Below, piece by piece: positions 16,484-27,205 of a DNA stretch of 64,000 bases. Where the stretch lies: the NCBI RefSeq assembly GCF_028204155.1, contig NZ_JAQLOI010000001.1, forward strand, positions 2,914,001 through 2,978,000, given 5' to 3'. The DNA is from Vibrio algarum (GTDB lineage: Bacteria; Pseudomonadota; Gammaproteobacteria; Enterobacterales; Vibrionaceae). The notes beneath the pieces were generated by a model, which had not been told where the DNA came from, did not search any database, and saw nothing but the letters and a program-made list of their open reading frames with translations. Both the position numbers and the translations under genes were made by a program. The first letter of the stretch is position 1; every line of letters begins with the position of its first letter.

Positions 16484-17812
16484 ATGTTATATCTTGAGTT
16501 TTTGTTTCTATTACTGATGCTCTATATGGGCTCACGTTATGGCGGCATTGGGCTGGGGGTTGTCTCCGGTATTGGATTGGTTGTGGAAGTGTTTATTTTC
16601 CGAATGCCACCTACCTCTCCACCAATCACCGTCATGTTAATCATTCTGGCCGTTGTAACCTGTGCCTCCATTCTTGAAGCGGCTGGTGGATTAAAATTCA
16701 TGCTTCAAGTTGCGGAAAGAATACTGCGTAAGAATCCCAAAAATGTCACTCTTATCGCCCCTTTTGTTACTTATACCATGACATTTATGTTAGGTACGGG
16801 ACACGCTGTATATTCAATTATGCCAATCATCGGTGATGTCGCCCTTAAAAATGGTATTCGCCCAGAACGACCTATGGCGGCGGCCTCAGTGGCATCACAG
16901 ATAGCAATTACGGCTTCGCCAATTTCTGCTGCTGTAGTCTATTACCTCGCACAACTCTCTAATATTCAAGCAGATATTACGTTGGTTTCTATTCTGATGG
17001 TGACTGTACCTTCAACACTTGCGGGTACGTTCTTGATGGCCTTGTATAGTGTCCGCCGTGGTAAAGAATTAAACGATGATCCAGAATATCAACGTCGCTT
17101 AAAAGATCCGGTCTGGAGCGAGAAAATTCTTAAAACCACAGCAACAACATTGGATGAAGTTCTCCCTAGTTCTGCTCGCAACGCTGTTCTGATTTTTCTT
17201 GCGGCTTTGCTAAGTATTGTCGCTATCGCCATGCTTCCAGAACTAAGAACGATTGTTGAGGGTGAAAAGCCAATCAAAATGTCCGTTATCATTCAAATGA
17301 TGATGCTTGCTTTTGGTGGCGTAATTCTTTTAGCCACGAAAACCGACCCGAGAAAAGTACCTGAAGGAGTAGTATTTAAGTCCGGTATGGTCGCTGCGAT
17401 CGCTATTTTCGGTATTGCCTGGATGTCTGATACGTACTTTAAGTACGCGCTACCAGAATTTAAAGACGGCATAATTGGAATGGTTACGGACTACCCTTGG
17501 TCATTCGCATTTGCTCTATTTATCGTTTCCGTTGTGGTTAACTCTCAAGCGGCAACGGCTCGTATGATGCTACCCGTAGGTATCGGTCTAGGGTTAGACC
17601 CAGCACTACTTATCGGTATTATGCCAGCAGTTTACGGTTACTTCTTTATACCTAACTACCCTTCCGATATCGCCACAGTGAACTTCGATTCATCAGGTAC
17701 GACTAAAATTGGTAAGTGGTACTTTAATCACTCGTTCATGTCTGTTGGTATTATAGGGGTGGTTTCTGCGTGTATCTTAGGTTACTTACTAGGACAAGTA
17801 TTCCTCACCTAA
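16484..17812 (+). CDS. dcuB: DcuB-like anaerobic C4-dicarboxylate antiporter
   Basis: A DcuA/DcuB-family inner membrane carrier that exchanges fumarate, malate or aspartate for succinate. The 442-residue protein has about 10-12 hydrophobic helices. Shared family segments are LGTGHAVYSIMP, NGIRPERPMAAAS and QIAITASPISAAVVY, then NSQAATARMMLPV near the C-terminus. The GTGH and RPERPMAAAS forms favour DcuB over DcuA. AAGGA precedes the start. A DcuS/DcuR-like pair follows, so this is a transporter with its own sensor; expression under low oxygen is likely, but I could not identify a convincing FNR box. Confidence 0.85.
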   Translation: MLYLEFLFLLLMLYMGSRYGGIGLGVVSGIGLVVEVFIFRMPPTSPPITVMLIILAVVTCASILEAAGGLKFMLQVAERILRKNPKNVTLIAPFVTYTMTFMLGTGHAVYSIMPIIGDVALKNGIRPERPMAAASVASQIAITASPISAAVVYYLAQLSNIQADITLVSILMVTVPSTLAGTFLMALYSVRRGKELNDDPEYQRRLKDPVWSEKILKTTATTLDEVLPSSARNAVLIFLAALLSIVAIAMLPELRTIVEGEKPIKMSVIIQMMMLAFGGVILLATKTDPRKVPEGVVFKSGMVAAIAIFGIAWMSDTYFKYALPEFKDGIIGMVTDYPWSFAFALFIVSVVVNSQAATARMMLPVGIGLGLDPALLIGIMPAVYGYFFIPNYPSDIATVNFDSSGTTKIGKWYFNHSFMSVGIIGVVSACILGYLLGQVFLT

Positions 17813-17844
17813 CAGGTTGTATTTAATCTCTGAAAATATATGGC

Positions 17845-17880
17845 TAAAAAACCATTCACTTCAAAATGAATGGTTTTTTT
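17845..17880 (+). terminator. terminator after dcuB
   Basis: AACCATTCA and TGAATGGTT pair around an 8-base loop and are flanked by A- and T-runs, giving a bidirectional-type terminator. Confidence 0.85.
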
Positions 17881-18059
17881 AACACCTAAATTACAGACCA
17901 AATATTACTGTAACCCTCATTTTACAGCTTGAATACACGACAGAGATGCACATTTACTGATTCAACACATATTGGAATTAGCATAAAGCCCGCTATACTG
18001 CTCTTTCGTCATCAAATGATTATTTACTGAAGCCGCTATCTGTAAATAGAGTCCTCATT

Positions 18060-19664
18060 ATGAAACTTAAGAGTTATCTCGCTTTAACCACCATCGCCAC
18101 TTCATCTTTTATAGTTATTGTTGTAACGACGGCTGTACTACTCTTATTGCAAACCTCACATCAAGAAGGCTTTGAGGCGAGAGGATTGGAACTTGCTCGC
18201 GTTCTTGCCCACAACCCCGTAGTCATCAATGCTGTCGATGCTAAAAATAAAAATCAACCTAATAACCTACAAAACTACATTGAAAATATTAGAAAAAGTA
18301 CAGATGCATCCTACATCGTTGTAGTAGATAGAAATGCGATGCGGTTAAGCCACCCAATTCCAGAACGAATTGGCAAGCACTTCGTTGGTGATGATATTTA
18401 CCCTGCTTTAGAAAAAGGTACTGAGTACAGTAGTGTTGCGTCAGGATCTCTAGGTGAAGCCATTCGTAATTTTTCACCGGTTCGGCTCAATGGAGAAGTA
18501 ATAGGTGCGATTTGCATCGGCTATTTATCAGTAAAAACCTCGAGTATTCTACTTAAGAAGTTTAGTGATATTGGCTTGATTGTAGGTAGTGTATATCTAC
18601 TCGGAATAGCGGCTATTTTTGCGTTTGTGTTTAAGATTAAGCGAACTTTTCTGGACTATGAGCCTGAGTTTATTGTAAATAAATTCCACGAGCATGAAAT
18701 GGTCTTTGATAGCATTAGGGATGCTATCATTTCTGTCGATAGCAATATGACAATCACTACTATTAACAATAGTGCCATTAAAATGCTATCTATGGGTACA
18801 TCCGACCGGTACGACTATATAAACCATTCTTTAGCCCACTATTCTAGTGCCTTAAGTCATCTAGTACTTTCAAAACAAGGCGTTTTTCATCAAGGTGTAT
18901 TTACCATTGGAAAATTAAAGTATCGAGCTAATATATACCCCATTATCACCAGCAAAGGTCTATTAGGTCATGCCATCGTGTTTTTTGCTAACCTTAACCA
19001 TGATGAGCTAGAACGTGAAGTGAATTACCTAAAAAATTATTCAGAAATCTTACGCACTAAGACCCATGAATACTCAAATAAACTCAATGTGATATCAGGC
19101 ATGCTGCAAACGGGTAAGTACGATGAAACCGTTGATTTTATTCAACAAGAAACGGACCGATATCAATCTGTACTTCGTAATATCGTTATGTCGATAACGG
19201 ATAGCGCTGTAGCAAGTATATTGCTTGCAAAATTTAACAAGGCATCAGAAATTGGCGTAAAATACACTATCGATGTAGACAGTAATCTATCCAATTACCA
19301 AAAAAACGCTTCAGAAAAACTGGTCACTATTCTCGGTAACCTGATTGATAATGCATTGCTTGCATCATGGCAAAATAGAAATAACGTCACTCCTGAAGTT
19401 TGTGTGTACTTGAGTGATCGTAGTAGCCATATCATTCTAGAAGTTCAGGATAGCGGTGCTGGCGTACCCGATAAAATCTCAGAACATATTCTAGAATTCG
19501 GAGTAAGCTCGAAACACAACGATGAGCACAATGGGATTGGTTTGTATTTAGTAAAGCAACTTGTTGATTACTTTCATGGAAGTATTGACTGGGAACGCAC
19601 AGATAAACAAACCACACTTTTTAGTGTCTACTTAAACAAGAGTGACGTAGAGAATGACAGTTAA
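18060..19664 (+). CDS. dcuS: DcuS/CitA-family sensor histidine kinase
   Basis: A 534-residue membrane sensor kinase. Helix 1 (about residues 8-31) and helix 2 (about 172-196) flank a periplasmic PAS/sCache domain with the family motif MRLSHP followed by IGKHFVGDD, which binds carboxylates in DcuS and CitA. A cytoplasmic PAS domain follows. The phosphoacceptor is His336 in RTKTHEYSNKLN, then the ATPase motifs NLIDNAL, DSGAGVP and HNGIGLYLVKQL. The gene is downstream of the carrier and its last bases overlap the regulator gene, so the pair is translationally coupled. C4-dicarboxylate sensing is inferred from the neighbourhood; citrate is the alternative. Confidence 0.82.
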   Translation: MKLKSYLALTTIATSSFIVIVVTTAVLLLLQTSHQEGFEARGLELARVLAHNPVVINAVDAKNKNQPNNLQNYIENIRKSTDASYIVVVDRNAMRLSHPIPERIGKHFVGDDIYPALEKGTEYSSVASGSLGEAIRNFSPVRLNGEVIGAICIGYLSVKTSSILLKKFSDIGLIVGSVYLLGIAAIFAFVFKIKRTFLDYEPEFIVNKFHEHEMVFDSIRDAIISVDSNMTITTINNSAIKMLSMGTSDRYDYINHSLAHYSSALSHLVLSKQGVFHQGVFTIGKLKYRANIYPIITSKGLLGHAIVFFANLNHDELEREVNYLKNYSEILRTKTHEYSNKLNVISGMLQTGKYDETVDFIQQETDRYQSVLRNIVMSITDSAVASILLAKFNKASEIGVKYTIDVDSNLSNYQKNASEKLVTILGNLIDNALLASWQNRNNVTPEVCVYLSDRSSHIILEVQDSGAGVPDKISEHILEFGVSSKHNDEHNGIGLYLVKQLVDYFHGSIDWERTDKQTTLFSVYLNKSDVENDS

Positions 19665-20354
19665 ATATACGGTAATGATTCTCGAAGACGATGTGAGAGC
19701 GAGTTACACATTAGAGTCCACCATTAATCAGCTTCCCGAGTTTAACGTGGTAGCAGTGAGTGAAACCTGTGCAGAAGCGCTATTACAATATGAGCTATAC
19801 GAACCCATGCTCGTTTTCGTCGACATATCATTACCCGACGGGAACGGTATCGATGTCATTCGCCAGTTACGGGAAAAAAAGCACAGTGTGACTTTGTAAT
19901 GACTACGGCTGAAAGAGAAACCACAACGGTGGAAAAAGTGGTCCAACTCGGTGTCATTGACTATCTCGTCAAGCCTATTCGAATGTCCAGAGTGCATCAA
20001 ACCTTAGCGGACTATAAGCAATTCAAACAACAACTATCTGAACGCTCGACGGTTGACCAAGGTGAAATAGACCAAATTCTACGTAAGGCACCTGAGAAAA
20101 AACTGAGAACAACACCTAAAGGCATCGATATCAATACCTTGTCGTCTTTGAAACAGATTCTTCAGCAAGAGAAATTAATAGATTTTTCAGCGGAAAGCAT
20201 CGGTGAACGTATGAATGTGAGCCGCGTGACCGCAAGGCGCTATCTAGAGTTCCTAGAATCCGAAGGCCTGGTCCGCCTAGTTTTAAATTACAATACTGGC
20301 GGCAGGCCTCGTCGTTTATATCAAGTTGTAGAGCGTAGAATTAACCACTACTGA
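19654..20354 (+). CDS. dcuR: DcuR/CitB-family response regulator, frameshifted
   Basis: The first frame encodes the receiver start with the acidic pair in ILEDD and the phosphoacceptor Asp in VFVDISLPDGNG, then stops at 19897. The second frame supplies the rest of the receiver (MTTAERETTTVEKV, then YLVKPIRMSR) and the C-terminal HTH (ESIGERMNVSRVTARRYLEFL, then TGGRPRRLYQV). One extra A in the A7 run at 19874-19880 joins them into 233 residues; E. coli DcuR has 239. An extra T near 19893-19895 would also work. The start lies inside the kinase gene. The end overlaps the convergent pomB by 7 bases. Confidence 0.82.
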
Positions 20355-21324
20355 GCGACACTAACCTCATCGCTATATTGTGGTTTACCTTGCAGTATAC
20401 CAATTTCAACGCGCCTATTTTGCGCTCTCTGAGCAGAAGTCGCATTGTCGTTAAGTGGCTCTGTATCGGCCATTCCTCGAACTCTCAGTCGAGCATGGTC
20501 AAACCCTGTTACTTTTTCCATTTCATGAGCGACAGACACCGCTCGCTGTGAAGATAAATCCCAGTTAGAGCGATACAATTCAGAATCTAAAACTTGATCA
20601 TCTGTATGACCAGAAACACGAACAATACCTGGAACATCTTTCACGAGATCTGCAATTTGCCTTACCAATGGTCTAAATTTCGGTTGCAAGAATGCGGAAC
20701 CAGCAGGGAAAGCACCTTTTTCTCGAATACGAATAACGATTTCCTGCCCAAGGTTTTCGACTTCAATCGCACCTTGATCTATCTCTCTTTCTAGCGCTTT
20801 CTTAATACTCTCTTCTAGGGCATCCGTTTCTTGCGCCATCGCTTCTGCTTGAGCTTCAGCATCTGATTGCGATTGTAAGTCTTGCTCTTGTTCCGATTCT
20901 GCTTGAGAGTTTTGGTTCATTTTGGTCGATGTTTCTGGTGATTTACCACCGGTCTGCTCACCAGCTTCTCGGTTTTTACCACCCGCTCTCGCCGACTCCC
21001 CTTCGTGAAAATCAAGAGTAGGTTGAGTGATATCAATAGTTTGCTGCATAATAACGTCGATAGGCGTAGGTTCAGGCCTACCGGGTCTGAACTCTTGAGC
21101 TATTACGCTTGTACCTTTAGGTATATCTTTCACTTCTAATCGGTTTTGTACACCGAACGCAAATTTCATCGAACCCGCAATTTGCTTGAACTTCAATACA
21201 TCCATCTCTGAAAACGAAAGAAGAAGTACAAAGAAACACATCAAAAGTGACATCAAATCTGAGAAGGTTGCCATCCATAAAGGTGCCCCGGGGGCGGGCA
21301 TTTGCAATCATCTTCGTCATCCAT
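20348..21324 (-). CDS. pomB: sodium-driven flagellar stator protein PomB, frameshifted near the N-terminus
   Basis: PomB with PomA forms the sodium-conducting stator of the polar flagellum. The true start is the ATG at 21324 (MDDEDDCKCPP). The frame breaks within the C/G-rich run at 21286-21294 and resumes as PGAPLWMATFSDLMSLLMCFF, which holds the conserved ion-binding Asp in its single membrane helix. One missing base explains it and gives 325 residues. The C-terminal OmpA-like peptidoglycan-binding domain is intact (RVSGHTDDQ, then NRRVEIGI). It lies 12 bases after pomA. Confidence 0.9.
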
Positions 21325-21336
21325 TATTCCGCTCCC

Positions 21337-22101
21337 TTACTCATTATCGATATCAAGAACACGTTTTTTCTCATTAAGATAGTTCTTCAGGTAACTATCA
21401 ATAACGCGAGGGTTTTGACCATCTTGAATAGCGAGAACACCATCCATAATTAGACGACGATTCAGTTTCTCTTGTTCACGGCGTAACGAAAGCTTATCTG
21501 CAATAGGGAAGAACACCATGTTGGCAAGTACAGCACCATATAACGTTGTTAATAGAGCAACCGCCATCGCAGGACCAATCGACTTTGGATCATCCATATT
21601 AGAAAGCATAGCAACCAAACCAACCAATGTACCAATCATACCCATCGCAGGTGCTACATCACCATAAGCACGGAATGCGTCACTACCTTGAACATGTCGC
21701 TCATCGGTTAACGCGATATCTTTTTGCATAGCGGCTCTCACCACTTCTGCATCGTGTCCATCAACAAGTAAATCAATACCTTTTTGCATAAAACTGCTGG
21801 TAATTTCCATCTCTTCTAGAGCAAGAAAACCACCTTTACGTGCGGCGTCGGCCATTTCAACAATTTTTGCAATCAGTTCTTCAGGATCATCCGTCTTAAA
21901 CATGAATGCTTTACCAGCAATCTTAAAGGCGCTAAAAAACTGGCCCATGGTAAATTTCATTAAAACGACACAGGTCGAACCGCCGACAACGATCAAAATC
22001 GAAACCACATCGATAAACATGCCAATACTGCCACCAAGCACCATTGCCATTATTACGAAGGCGAATCCTCCGATCAGACCGATTAACGTTGCTAAATCCA
22101 C
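21337..22101 (-). CDS. pomA: sodium-driven flagellar stator protein PomA
   Basis: PomA is the four-helix channel partner of PomB. The 254-residue protein begins MDLATLIGLIGG and contains the cytoplasmic charged loop between helices 2 and 3 that contacts FliG. Helices 3 and 4 follow with GDVAPAMGMIGTLVGLV and the conserved TTLYGAVLAN. It is the first gene of a pomA-pomB operon, divergent from xseB. Confidence 0.95.
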   Translation of the reverse strand: MDLATLIGLIGGFAFVIMAMVLGGSIGMFIDVVSILIVVGGSTCVVLMKFTMGQFFSAFKIAGKAFMFKTDDPEELIAKIVEMADAARKGGFLALEEMEITSSFMQKGIDLLVDGHDAEVVRAAMQKDIALTDERHVQGSDAFRAYGDVAPAMGMIGTLVGLVAMLSNMDDPKSIGPAMAVALLTTLYGAVLANMVFFPIADKLSLRREQEKLNRRLIMDGVLAIQDGQNPRVIDSYLKNYLNEKKRVLDIDNE

Positions 22102-22514
22102 TAAGCACCTCTTATGCTAAACTGTTCAATTCAATCAACATGGGATAGTCATACTATCGGCCACTAGCCGTAATATTTTAGTAATTTGTTTGAAAAACAT
22201 AACTATTTGTAAAAATACAAACCGTTGTCAGGATAAGCCCTGCATAAGAAATTTCCAAGTAAGTCTTGTGATTTCAACAGGGAAACGCACAATTTAGTTT
22301 AGTTTTTCTTGCATGTATGTCCGTAATATCCCATTACTTAACACGACTTACCTTCAAATTCGACCTAAGCCAAACTGGGTATAGATTATAATTGCTAGAC
22401 GAGAGATAATAATTGTTCTATTTGGGAAATTATCTGTCACTTGTGAGCATTCCAATTGACCATTAATCTACTCTAGAGTAAGTTTCGTCCACCCCAATAA
22501 AAGCAGATAAACTC
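22102..22514. other. pomA-xseB divergent intergenic region
   Basis: No gene is seen in these 413 bases. It must hold the divergent promoters. A plausible one for xseB is TTGACC with TAAGTT 17 bases later, about 30-60 bases before the start. I found no clear sigma-54 or sigma-28 site for pomA by eye. Confidence 0.4.
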
Positions 22515-22766
22515 ATGGCCATAAAAAAACCTGAAAATATGACTTTCGAAGCAACTCTAGAAGAGCTTGATTCCATTGTAGAACAGCTTGAAAACGGAGA
22601 TCTCGCTTTAGAAGACTCATTAAAACACTTTGAGCGCGGTATCTCTCTAGCGCGTGAAGGCCAAACGAAGCTCACTCAGGCAGAACAAAGAGTTTCTATT
22701 CTATTGGAAAAAGATGACACGTCCCCGCTATCCGATTTTCAAAATGAGCATTTAAGAGAAGAATAA
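22515..22766 (+). CDS. xseB: exodeoxyribonuclease VII small subunit
   Basis: XseB is the small subunit of exonuclease VII, which degrades single-stranded DNA. The 83-residue helical protein has the family pattern (FEATLEELDSIVEQLENGDLALEDSL, then FERG). It begins the xseB-ispA-dxs operon, with only 3 bases before ispA. Confidence 0.93.
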   Translation: MAIKKPENMTFEATLEELDSIVEQLENGDLALEDSLKHFERGISLAREGQTKLTQAEQRVSILLEKDDTSPLSDFQNEHLREE

Positions 22767-22769
22767 TCC

Positions 22770-23654
22770 ATGCTGGCATCATTACCATTCTATCAAGAGC
22801 GCAATCAAGCTCAATTAGACTCGTGGCTAGACAAGCTAGACTACCAAGAACTACCGCTAGTCCAAGCAATGCGTTATGGCTTATTACTGGGTGGAAAAAG
22901 GGCAAGGCCATTTTTGGTCTATGTCACGGGAGAAATGCTAGGCTGCACTCTAGATGAACTCGATACCCCAGCTTCTGCAATAGAATGTATACATGCTTAT
23001 TCTTTGATTCATGATGATCTTCCTGCTATGGATGATGACGAGCTTAGGCGCGGGCACCCAACCTGCCATATCGAATTCGATGAAGCGACAGCCATTCTCA
23101 CTGGCGATTCACTACAAACGATGGCATTTAGTATCTTAGCTGAAGGACACCTTTCCGAATCAGGTGAAACTATGCGTGTATCAATGATACAAGCCTTGGC
23201 GAAAGCATCTGGTGCACAAGGTATGTGTGTTGGACAAGCTCTCGACCTCTACGCAGAAAACACAATTGTATCTTTAAACGAACTTGAAGCTATCCATAAA
23301 AACAAGACCGGTGCGCTTTTAAAATGTGCTATCCAGCTTGGTGCATTGGCAGCTGGAGACAAAGGGTATAAAATCCTCCCTCTATTAGATCGGTATGCGG
23401 ATGCGATTGGGTTAGCTTTTCAGGTTCAAGACGATATATTAGATATCATCAGTGACACCGAAACTCTTGGAAAACCGCAAGGTTCAGACCAAGATTTAAA
23501 TAAGGCGACCTATCCTTCTTTACTTGGGTTAGATGGCGCTCAGCACAAAGCTCAAACTCTTTTGCAAGAAGCACTTCATGCATTAGACGCAATCCCTTAC
23601 AATACCCAGTTACTCGAAGAGTTCGCCCGATACGTTATCGAGCGCAAAAACTAA
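22770..23654 (+). CDS. ispA: farnesyl diphosphate synthase
   Basis: IspA condenses DMAPP and IPP to geranyl and farnesyl diphosphate. The 294-residue prenyltransferase shows both aspartate-rich motifs, DDLPAMDDD and DDILD, and the GGKRARP segment. It lies between xseB and dxs as in E. coli. Confidence 0.94.
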   Translation: MLASLPFYQERNQAQLDSWLDKLDYQELPLVQAMRYGLLLGGKRARPFLVYVTGEMLGCTLDELDTPASAIECIHAYSLIHDDLPAMDDDELRRGHPTCHIEFDEATAILTGDSLQTMAFSILAEGHLSESGETMRVSMIQALAKASGAQGMCVGQALDLYAENTIVSLNELEAIHKNKTGALLKCAIQLGALAAGDKGYKILPLLDRYADAIGLAFQVQDDILDIISDTETLGKPQGSDQDLNKATYPSLLGLDGAQHKAQTLLQEALHALDAIPYNTQLLEEFARYVIERKN

Positions 23655-23676
23655 CATTATAAGCGCTGAATATTTT

Positions 23677-25560
23677 ATGACTCTTGATATTTCGAAATAT
23701 CCTACATTAGTCCTTGCCGATACGCCTGAAGAGCTACGATCTCTTCCAAGAGACATATTGCCAAAACTTTGTGACGAATTACGTACTTATTTATTAAACT
23801 CTGTAAGCCAATCAAGTGGGCATTTAGCATCTGGTTTAGGCACAGTTGAACTAACTGTTGCGCTACATTATGTCTACAACACACCATTCGACCAACTGAT
23901 TTGGGATGTTGGCCATCAAGCGTATCCTCATAAAATTTTGACTGGCCGCCGAGAACAACTGCCAACCATTCGTCAAAAAAATGGCCTGCACCCGTTTCCG
24001 TGGAGAGAAGAAAGCAAATACGACACGCTTTCAGTCGGACACTCTTCAACTTCCATTAGCGCGGCACTGGGCATGGCTATTTGTGCTGAAAAAGAAGGCA
24101 AAGAGAGAAAAGTTGTTAGTGTTATTGGTGATGGTGCCATTACCGCTGGCATGGCATTTGAAGCCATGAACCATGCAGGCGATATTCATTCAGATATGTT
24201 AGTGATTCTTAACGATAACGAAATGTCGATATCTGAAAACGTAGGTGCACTTAACAACCACCTAGCTCAAGTTTTATCAGGAAGCTTATACACCTCTATT
24301 AGAGAAGGAGGAAAGAAAGTACTTTCTGGAATGCCTCCAATTAAGGAGTTAGTAAGAAAAACAGAAGAACACCTTAAAGGCATGGTTGTACCTGGCACCA
24401 TGTTTGAAGAACTAGGCTTTAATTATATAGGCCCTGTTGACGGACACGATGTCAGTGAGCTAGTGAAAACATTGAAGAACATGCGAGAGCTAAAAGGTCC
24501 GCAGTTCTTACATATAATGACGAAAAAAGGCAAAGGTTACGAGCCAGCTGAAAAAGATCCTATTGGCTATCATGGCGTACCAAAATTTGACCCGTCTAAT
24601 ACGAGCTTACCAAAAAGTAATGGTACTAAACCTAGCTTTTCTAAGATATTCGGTGACTTCCTCTGTGATATGGCAGAGCAAGATCCAAAACTCATGGCAA
24701 TCACACCTGCAATGCGTGAGGGCTCTGGTATGGTTCGCTTTTCTAAAGAATATCCAGAACAATATTTTGATGTCGCCATTGCGGAACAGCACTCTATTAC
24801 ACTAGCAACAGGAATGGCCATTGCGGGCTATAACCCCATTGTTGCAATCTACTCAACGTTCTTACAACGTGGATACGATCAATTTATCCATGATGTCGCG
24901 ATCATGAATCTGCCCGTTATGTTTGCAATCGATCGCGCGGGTATCGTTGGTGCAGATGGTCAAACCCACCAAGGTGCATTTGACCTTAGCTTTATGCGTT
25001 GTATCCCTAACCTAGTTATCATGGCGCCCAGTAATGAAAACGAATGTCGCCAAATGCTATACACCGGACATAAACACCAAGGTCCGAGCGCAGTGCGTTA
25101 CCCAAGAGGTACTAGTATTGGCGCTAACCTTGAACACACCATGACAGCACTCGAAATTGGCAAAGGGCTTATTGTTCGTGAAAGCGAGGCGGCTCCTAGC
25201 AAGTTAAAAGTGGCGATTTTAAGCTTTGGTACCATGTTAGAAAGTGCGACTACCGCCGCAGAAAATATTGATGCTACCCTTGCTGACATGCGTTTTGTTA
25301 AGCCTTTAGATGAAGACCTCATCAAGGATTTAGCAAGCCGTCACGATATTCTCGTAACGGTTGAAGAAAATGCTATTGCCGGTGGTGCTGGCGCTGGTGT
25401 AATTGAATTTATGATGCAAGAAAAGCTAATCAAGCCTGTATTAAACATTGGTTTGCCTGACAAATTTATTGTTCAGGGAACACAAGAAGAGCTGCACGCA
25501 GAACTAGGCTTAGATGCAGCAGGTATCGAAGCGACAATTCGAGATTATATAGCGAAGTAA
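23677..25560 (+). CDS. dxs: 1-deoxy-D-xylulose-5-phosphate synthase
   Basis: DXS joins pyruvate and glyceraldehyde 3-phosphate in a thiamine-diphosphate-dependent step, the entry to the MEP isoprenoid pathway and to thiamine and pyridoxal synthesis. The 627 residues (E. coli 620) include the ThDP-binding GDGAITAGMAFEA...NDNEMSIS, the catalytic-site VAIAEQHS and the C-terminal transketolase domain. It is the last gene of xseB-ispA-dxs, followed by a strong terminator. Confidence 0.95.
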   Translation: MTLDISKYPTLVLADTPEELRSLPRDILPKLCDELRTYLLNSVSQSSGHLASGLGTVELTVALHYVYNTPFDQLIWDVGHQAYPHKILTGRREQLPTIRQKNGLHPFPWREESKYDTLSVGHSSTSISAALGMAICAEKEGKERKVVSVIGDGAITAGMAFEAMNHAGDIHSDMLVILNDNEMSISENVGALNNHLAQVLSGSLYTSIREGGKKVLSGMPPIKELVRKTEEHLKGMVVPGTMFEELGFNYIGPVDGHDVSELVKTLKNMRELKGPQFLHIMTKKGKGYEPAEKDPIGYHGVPKFDPSNTSLPKSNGTKPSFSKIFGDFLCDMAEQDPKLMAITPAMREGSGMVRFSKEYPEQYFDVAIAEQHSITLATGMAIAGYNPIVAIYSTFLQRGYDQFIHDVAIMNLPVMFAIDRAGIVGADGQTHQGAFDLSFMRCIPNLVIMAPSNENECRQMLYTGHKHQGPSAVRYPRGTSIGANLEHTMTALEIGKGLIVRESEAAPSKLKVAILSFGTMLESATTAAENIDATLADMRFVKPLDEDLIKDLASRHDILVTVEENAIAGGAGAGVIEFMMQEKLIKPVLNIGLPDKFIVQGTQEELHAELGLDAAGIEATIRDYIAK

Positions 25561-25612
25561 TACCACATTAAGTAAATTAACGGATGGTAAATTCACCAGA
25601 TTTTTATAGCAT

Positions 25613-25648
25613 AAAAAAGCGAAGAGTACTTCACTCCTCGCTTTTTTG
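25613..25648. terminator. bidirectional terminator between dxs and pgpA
   Basis: AGCGAAGAGT and ACTCCTCGCT (one mismatch) form a hairpin flanked by A6 and T6 runs, serving the convergent dxs and pgpA transcripts. Confidence 0.85.
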
Positions 25649-25677
25649 TTCATCATGTCATTCATCGCGCACAAACA

Positions 25678-26181
25678 TTAAATCCAGCCAGCATACCGAC
25701 CAATCAAGAACAATGCCACGCCAGCCATTACTCCAGCAACAACATCATCGATCATAATTCCTAATCCACCATGTACTCGTTTATCTAGCCAACCAATAGG
25801 CCAAGGTTTTACCATATCAAAGAAACGAAACAGTACAAAACCAGTGAGTAGCCACTTCCACTCAGTTGCGGGAAGGTTCATCATAGGCACTAAGCTCATA
25901 GTGATCCAAAAGCCTGCAAATTCATCCCATACGATAGAGCCATGGTCATGAACACCCATGTCATCTGATGTGATTTGACATATTTTTACGCCTACAAAAC
26001 AAGAGGCAACAACGAGGATAAGATAAATAGGTAACGGAAACTGGACCAAAACAAAATAAAGCGGAATAGACGCTAGTGTTCCCATGGTTCCGGGAATAAT
26101 AGGAGATAAACCACTACCAAAACCGGTTGCTAGCAAATGCCAAGGATTCGCCAATGAAATGTTATCTAATGGGTTACTCAT
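25678..26181 (-). CDS. pgpA: phosphatidylglycerophosphatase A
   Basis: PgpA removes the phosphate from phosphatidylglycerophosphate in the inner membrane. The 167-residue protein has the GFGSGLSPIIPGTMGT, VWDEFAGFWI and DDVVAG segments of the family and four hydrophobic helices. It is the last gene of the nrdR-rib-nusB-thiL-pgpA operon and overlaps thiL by 4 bases. Confidence 0.93.
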   Translation of the reverse strand: MSNPLDNISLANPWHLLATGFGSGLSPIIPGTMGTLASIPLYFVLVQFPLPIYLILVVASCFVGVKICQITSDDMGVHDHGSIVWDEFAGFWITMSLVPMMNLPATEWKWLLTGFVLFRFFDMVKPWPIGWLDKRVHGGLGIMIDDVVAGVMAGVALFLIGRYAGWI

Positions 26182-27151
26182 TCTTCGTCCTTAAAATGGT
26201 CATATCCATCCAGTTTCCAGTCGACTGTTTTTCCGTCTCTTACAAGCTCAAACGTCCCCTCAGGTCGAATCTGACCTATGCAGGTTACCTTGGTTCCTAT
26301 ATGAGCCAGAGCGCTCTCTATGCCACCATTGTGTTCTTCTGGTACGGTAAAACAGAGTTCGTACTCCTCTCCACTCGTCAAAGCAAGTTTCTGCGCTTTC
26401 TCTCTGTCATCACAAAAACCAAGCAATTCATTTGAAAGTGGAAGCGCGCTAATATCTATGGCGGCACCAACCTTAGAGCACTTAAGTATATGCTGAACAT
26501 CCGAGATCAGGCCATCAGAGATATCAATACAACTAGAGGCAATATTAATTAACGCTTGTCCCGCTAAAATTCTCGGTGTGGCAATATAGTGGCGACGCTC
26601 AAGTTTTTCGGCATAAGGCTTAGTTCGCTCTTCATTACCTAGAATAATTTCAAGCCCCGCTTTGCTATCACCTAATTCCCCCGTCACATAAAGCCAGTCA
26701 CCAGATTGCGCACCATCACGGCGAAGCACTTTATCCTCGGGTATAAATCCCTGTACCGTTAAAGTGATGCTTAAAGGCCCTTTTGTCGTATCACCACCGA
26801 TAAGTTGAACACCAAAATAGTCCGCAAGTTCAAAGAAAGCATCACAAAAAGGAGCCAACCATGACTCGTCTTGCTCTGGCAGAGTCAAGGCAAGCGAAAC
26901 CCAGGCTGGTGTTGCTCCCATAGCTGCTAAATCACTAAGATTAGAAGCCAATGCTTTATGTGCCACCCATGCAGGATCTGCATCGGCCAGAAAGTGTGTA
27001 CCAGCCACTAAAGTATCTGTGCTTATAGCAATACGGACATTATCTGGAGAGCGCACAACGGCACAGTCATCTCCGAGCGAGATTTGAACATCTTTGCGTT
27101 GACTTTGACGATTGGAAAAAATTTCTCGATTAAACTAAATTCACCGGACAT
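26178..27151 (-). CDS. thiL: thiamine-monophosphate kinase, frameshifted near the N-terminus
   Basis: ThiL phosphorylates thiamine monophosphate to the active diphosphate. The start is the ATG at 27151 (MSGEFSLIEKFF). Within the A6 run at 27116-27121 one base is missing. With it restored, the frame reads on through SLGDDCAVV and then continues as STDTLVAGTHF, GGDTTKGPL, SGDWLYVTG and CIDISDGLISD. The repaired length is 324 residues, against 325 in E. coli. The enzyme is essential for cofactor supply, so an assembly error is likely. Confidence 0.9.
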
Positions 27152-27205
27152 TTATAATGACTCTCGATTCTATAGCCTGAACTTATAATTCTAGGTACCC
27201 ATATA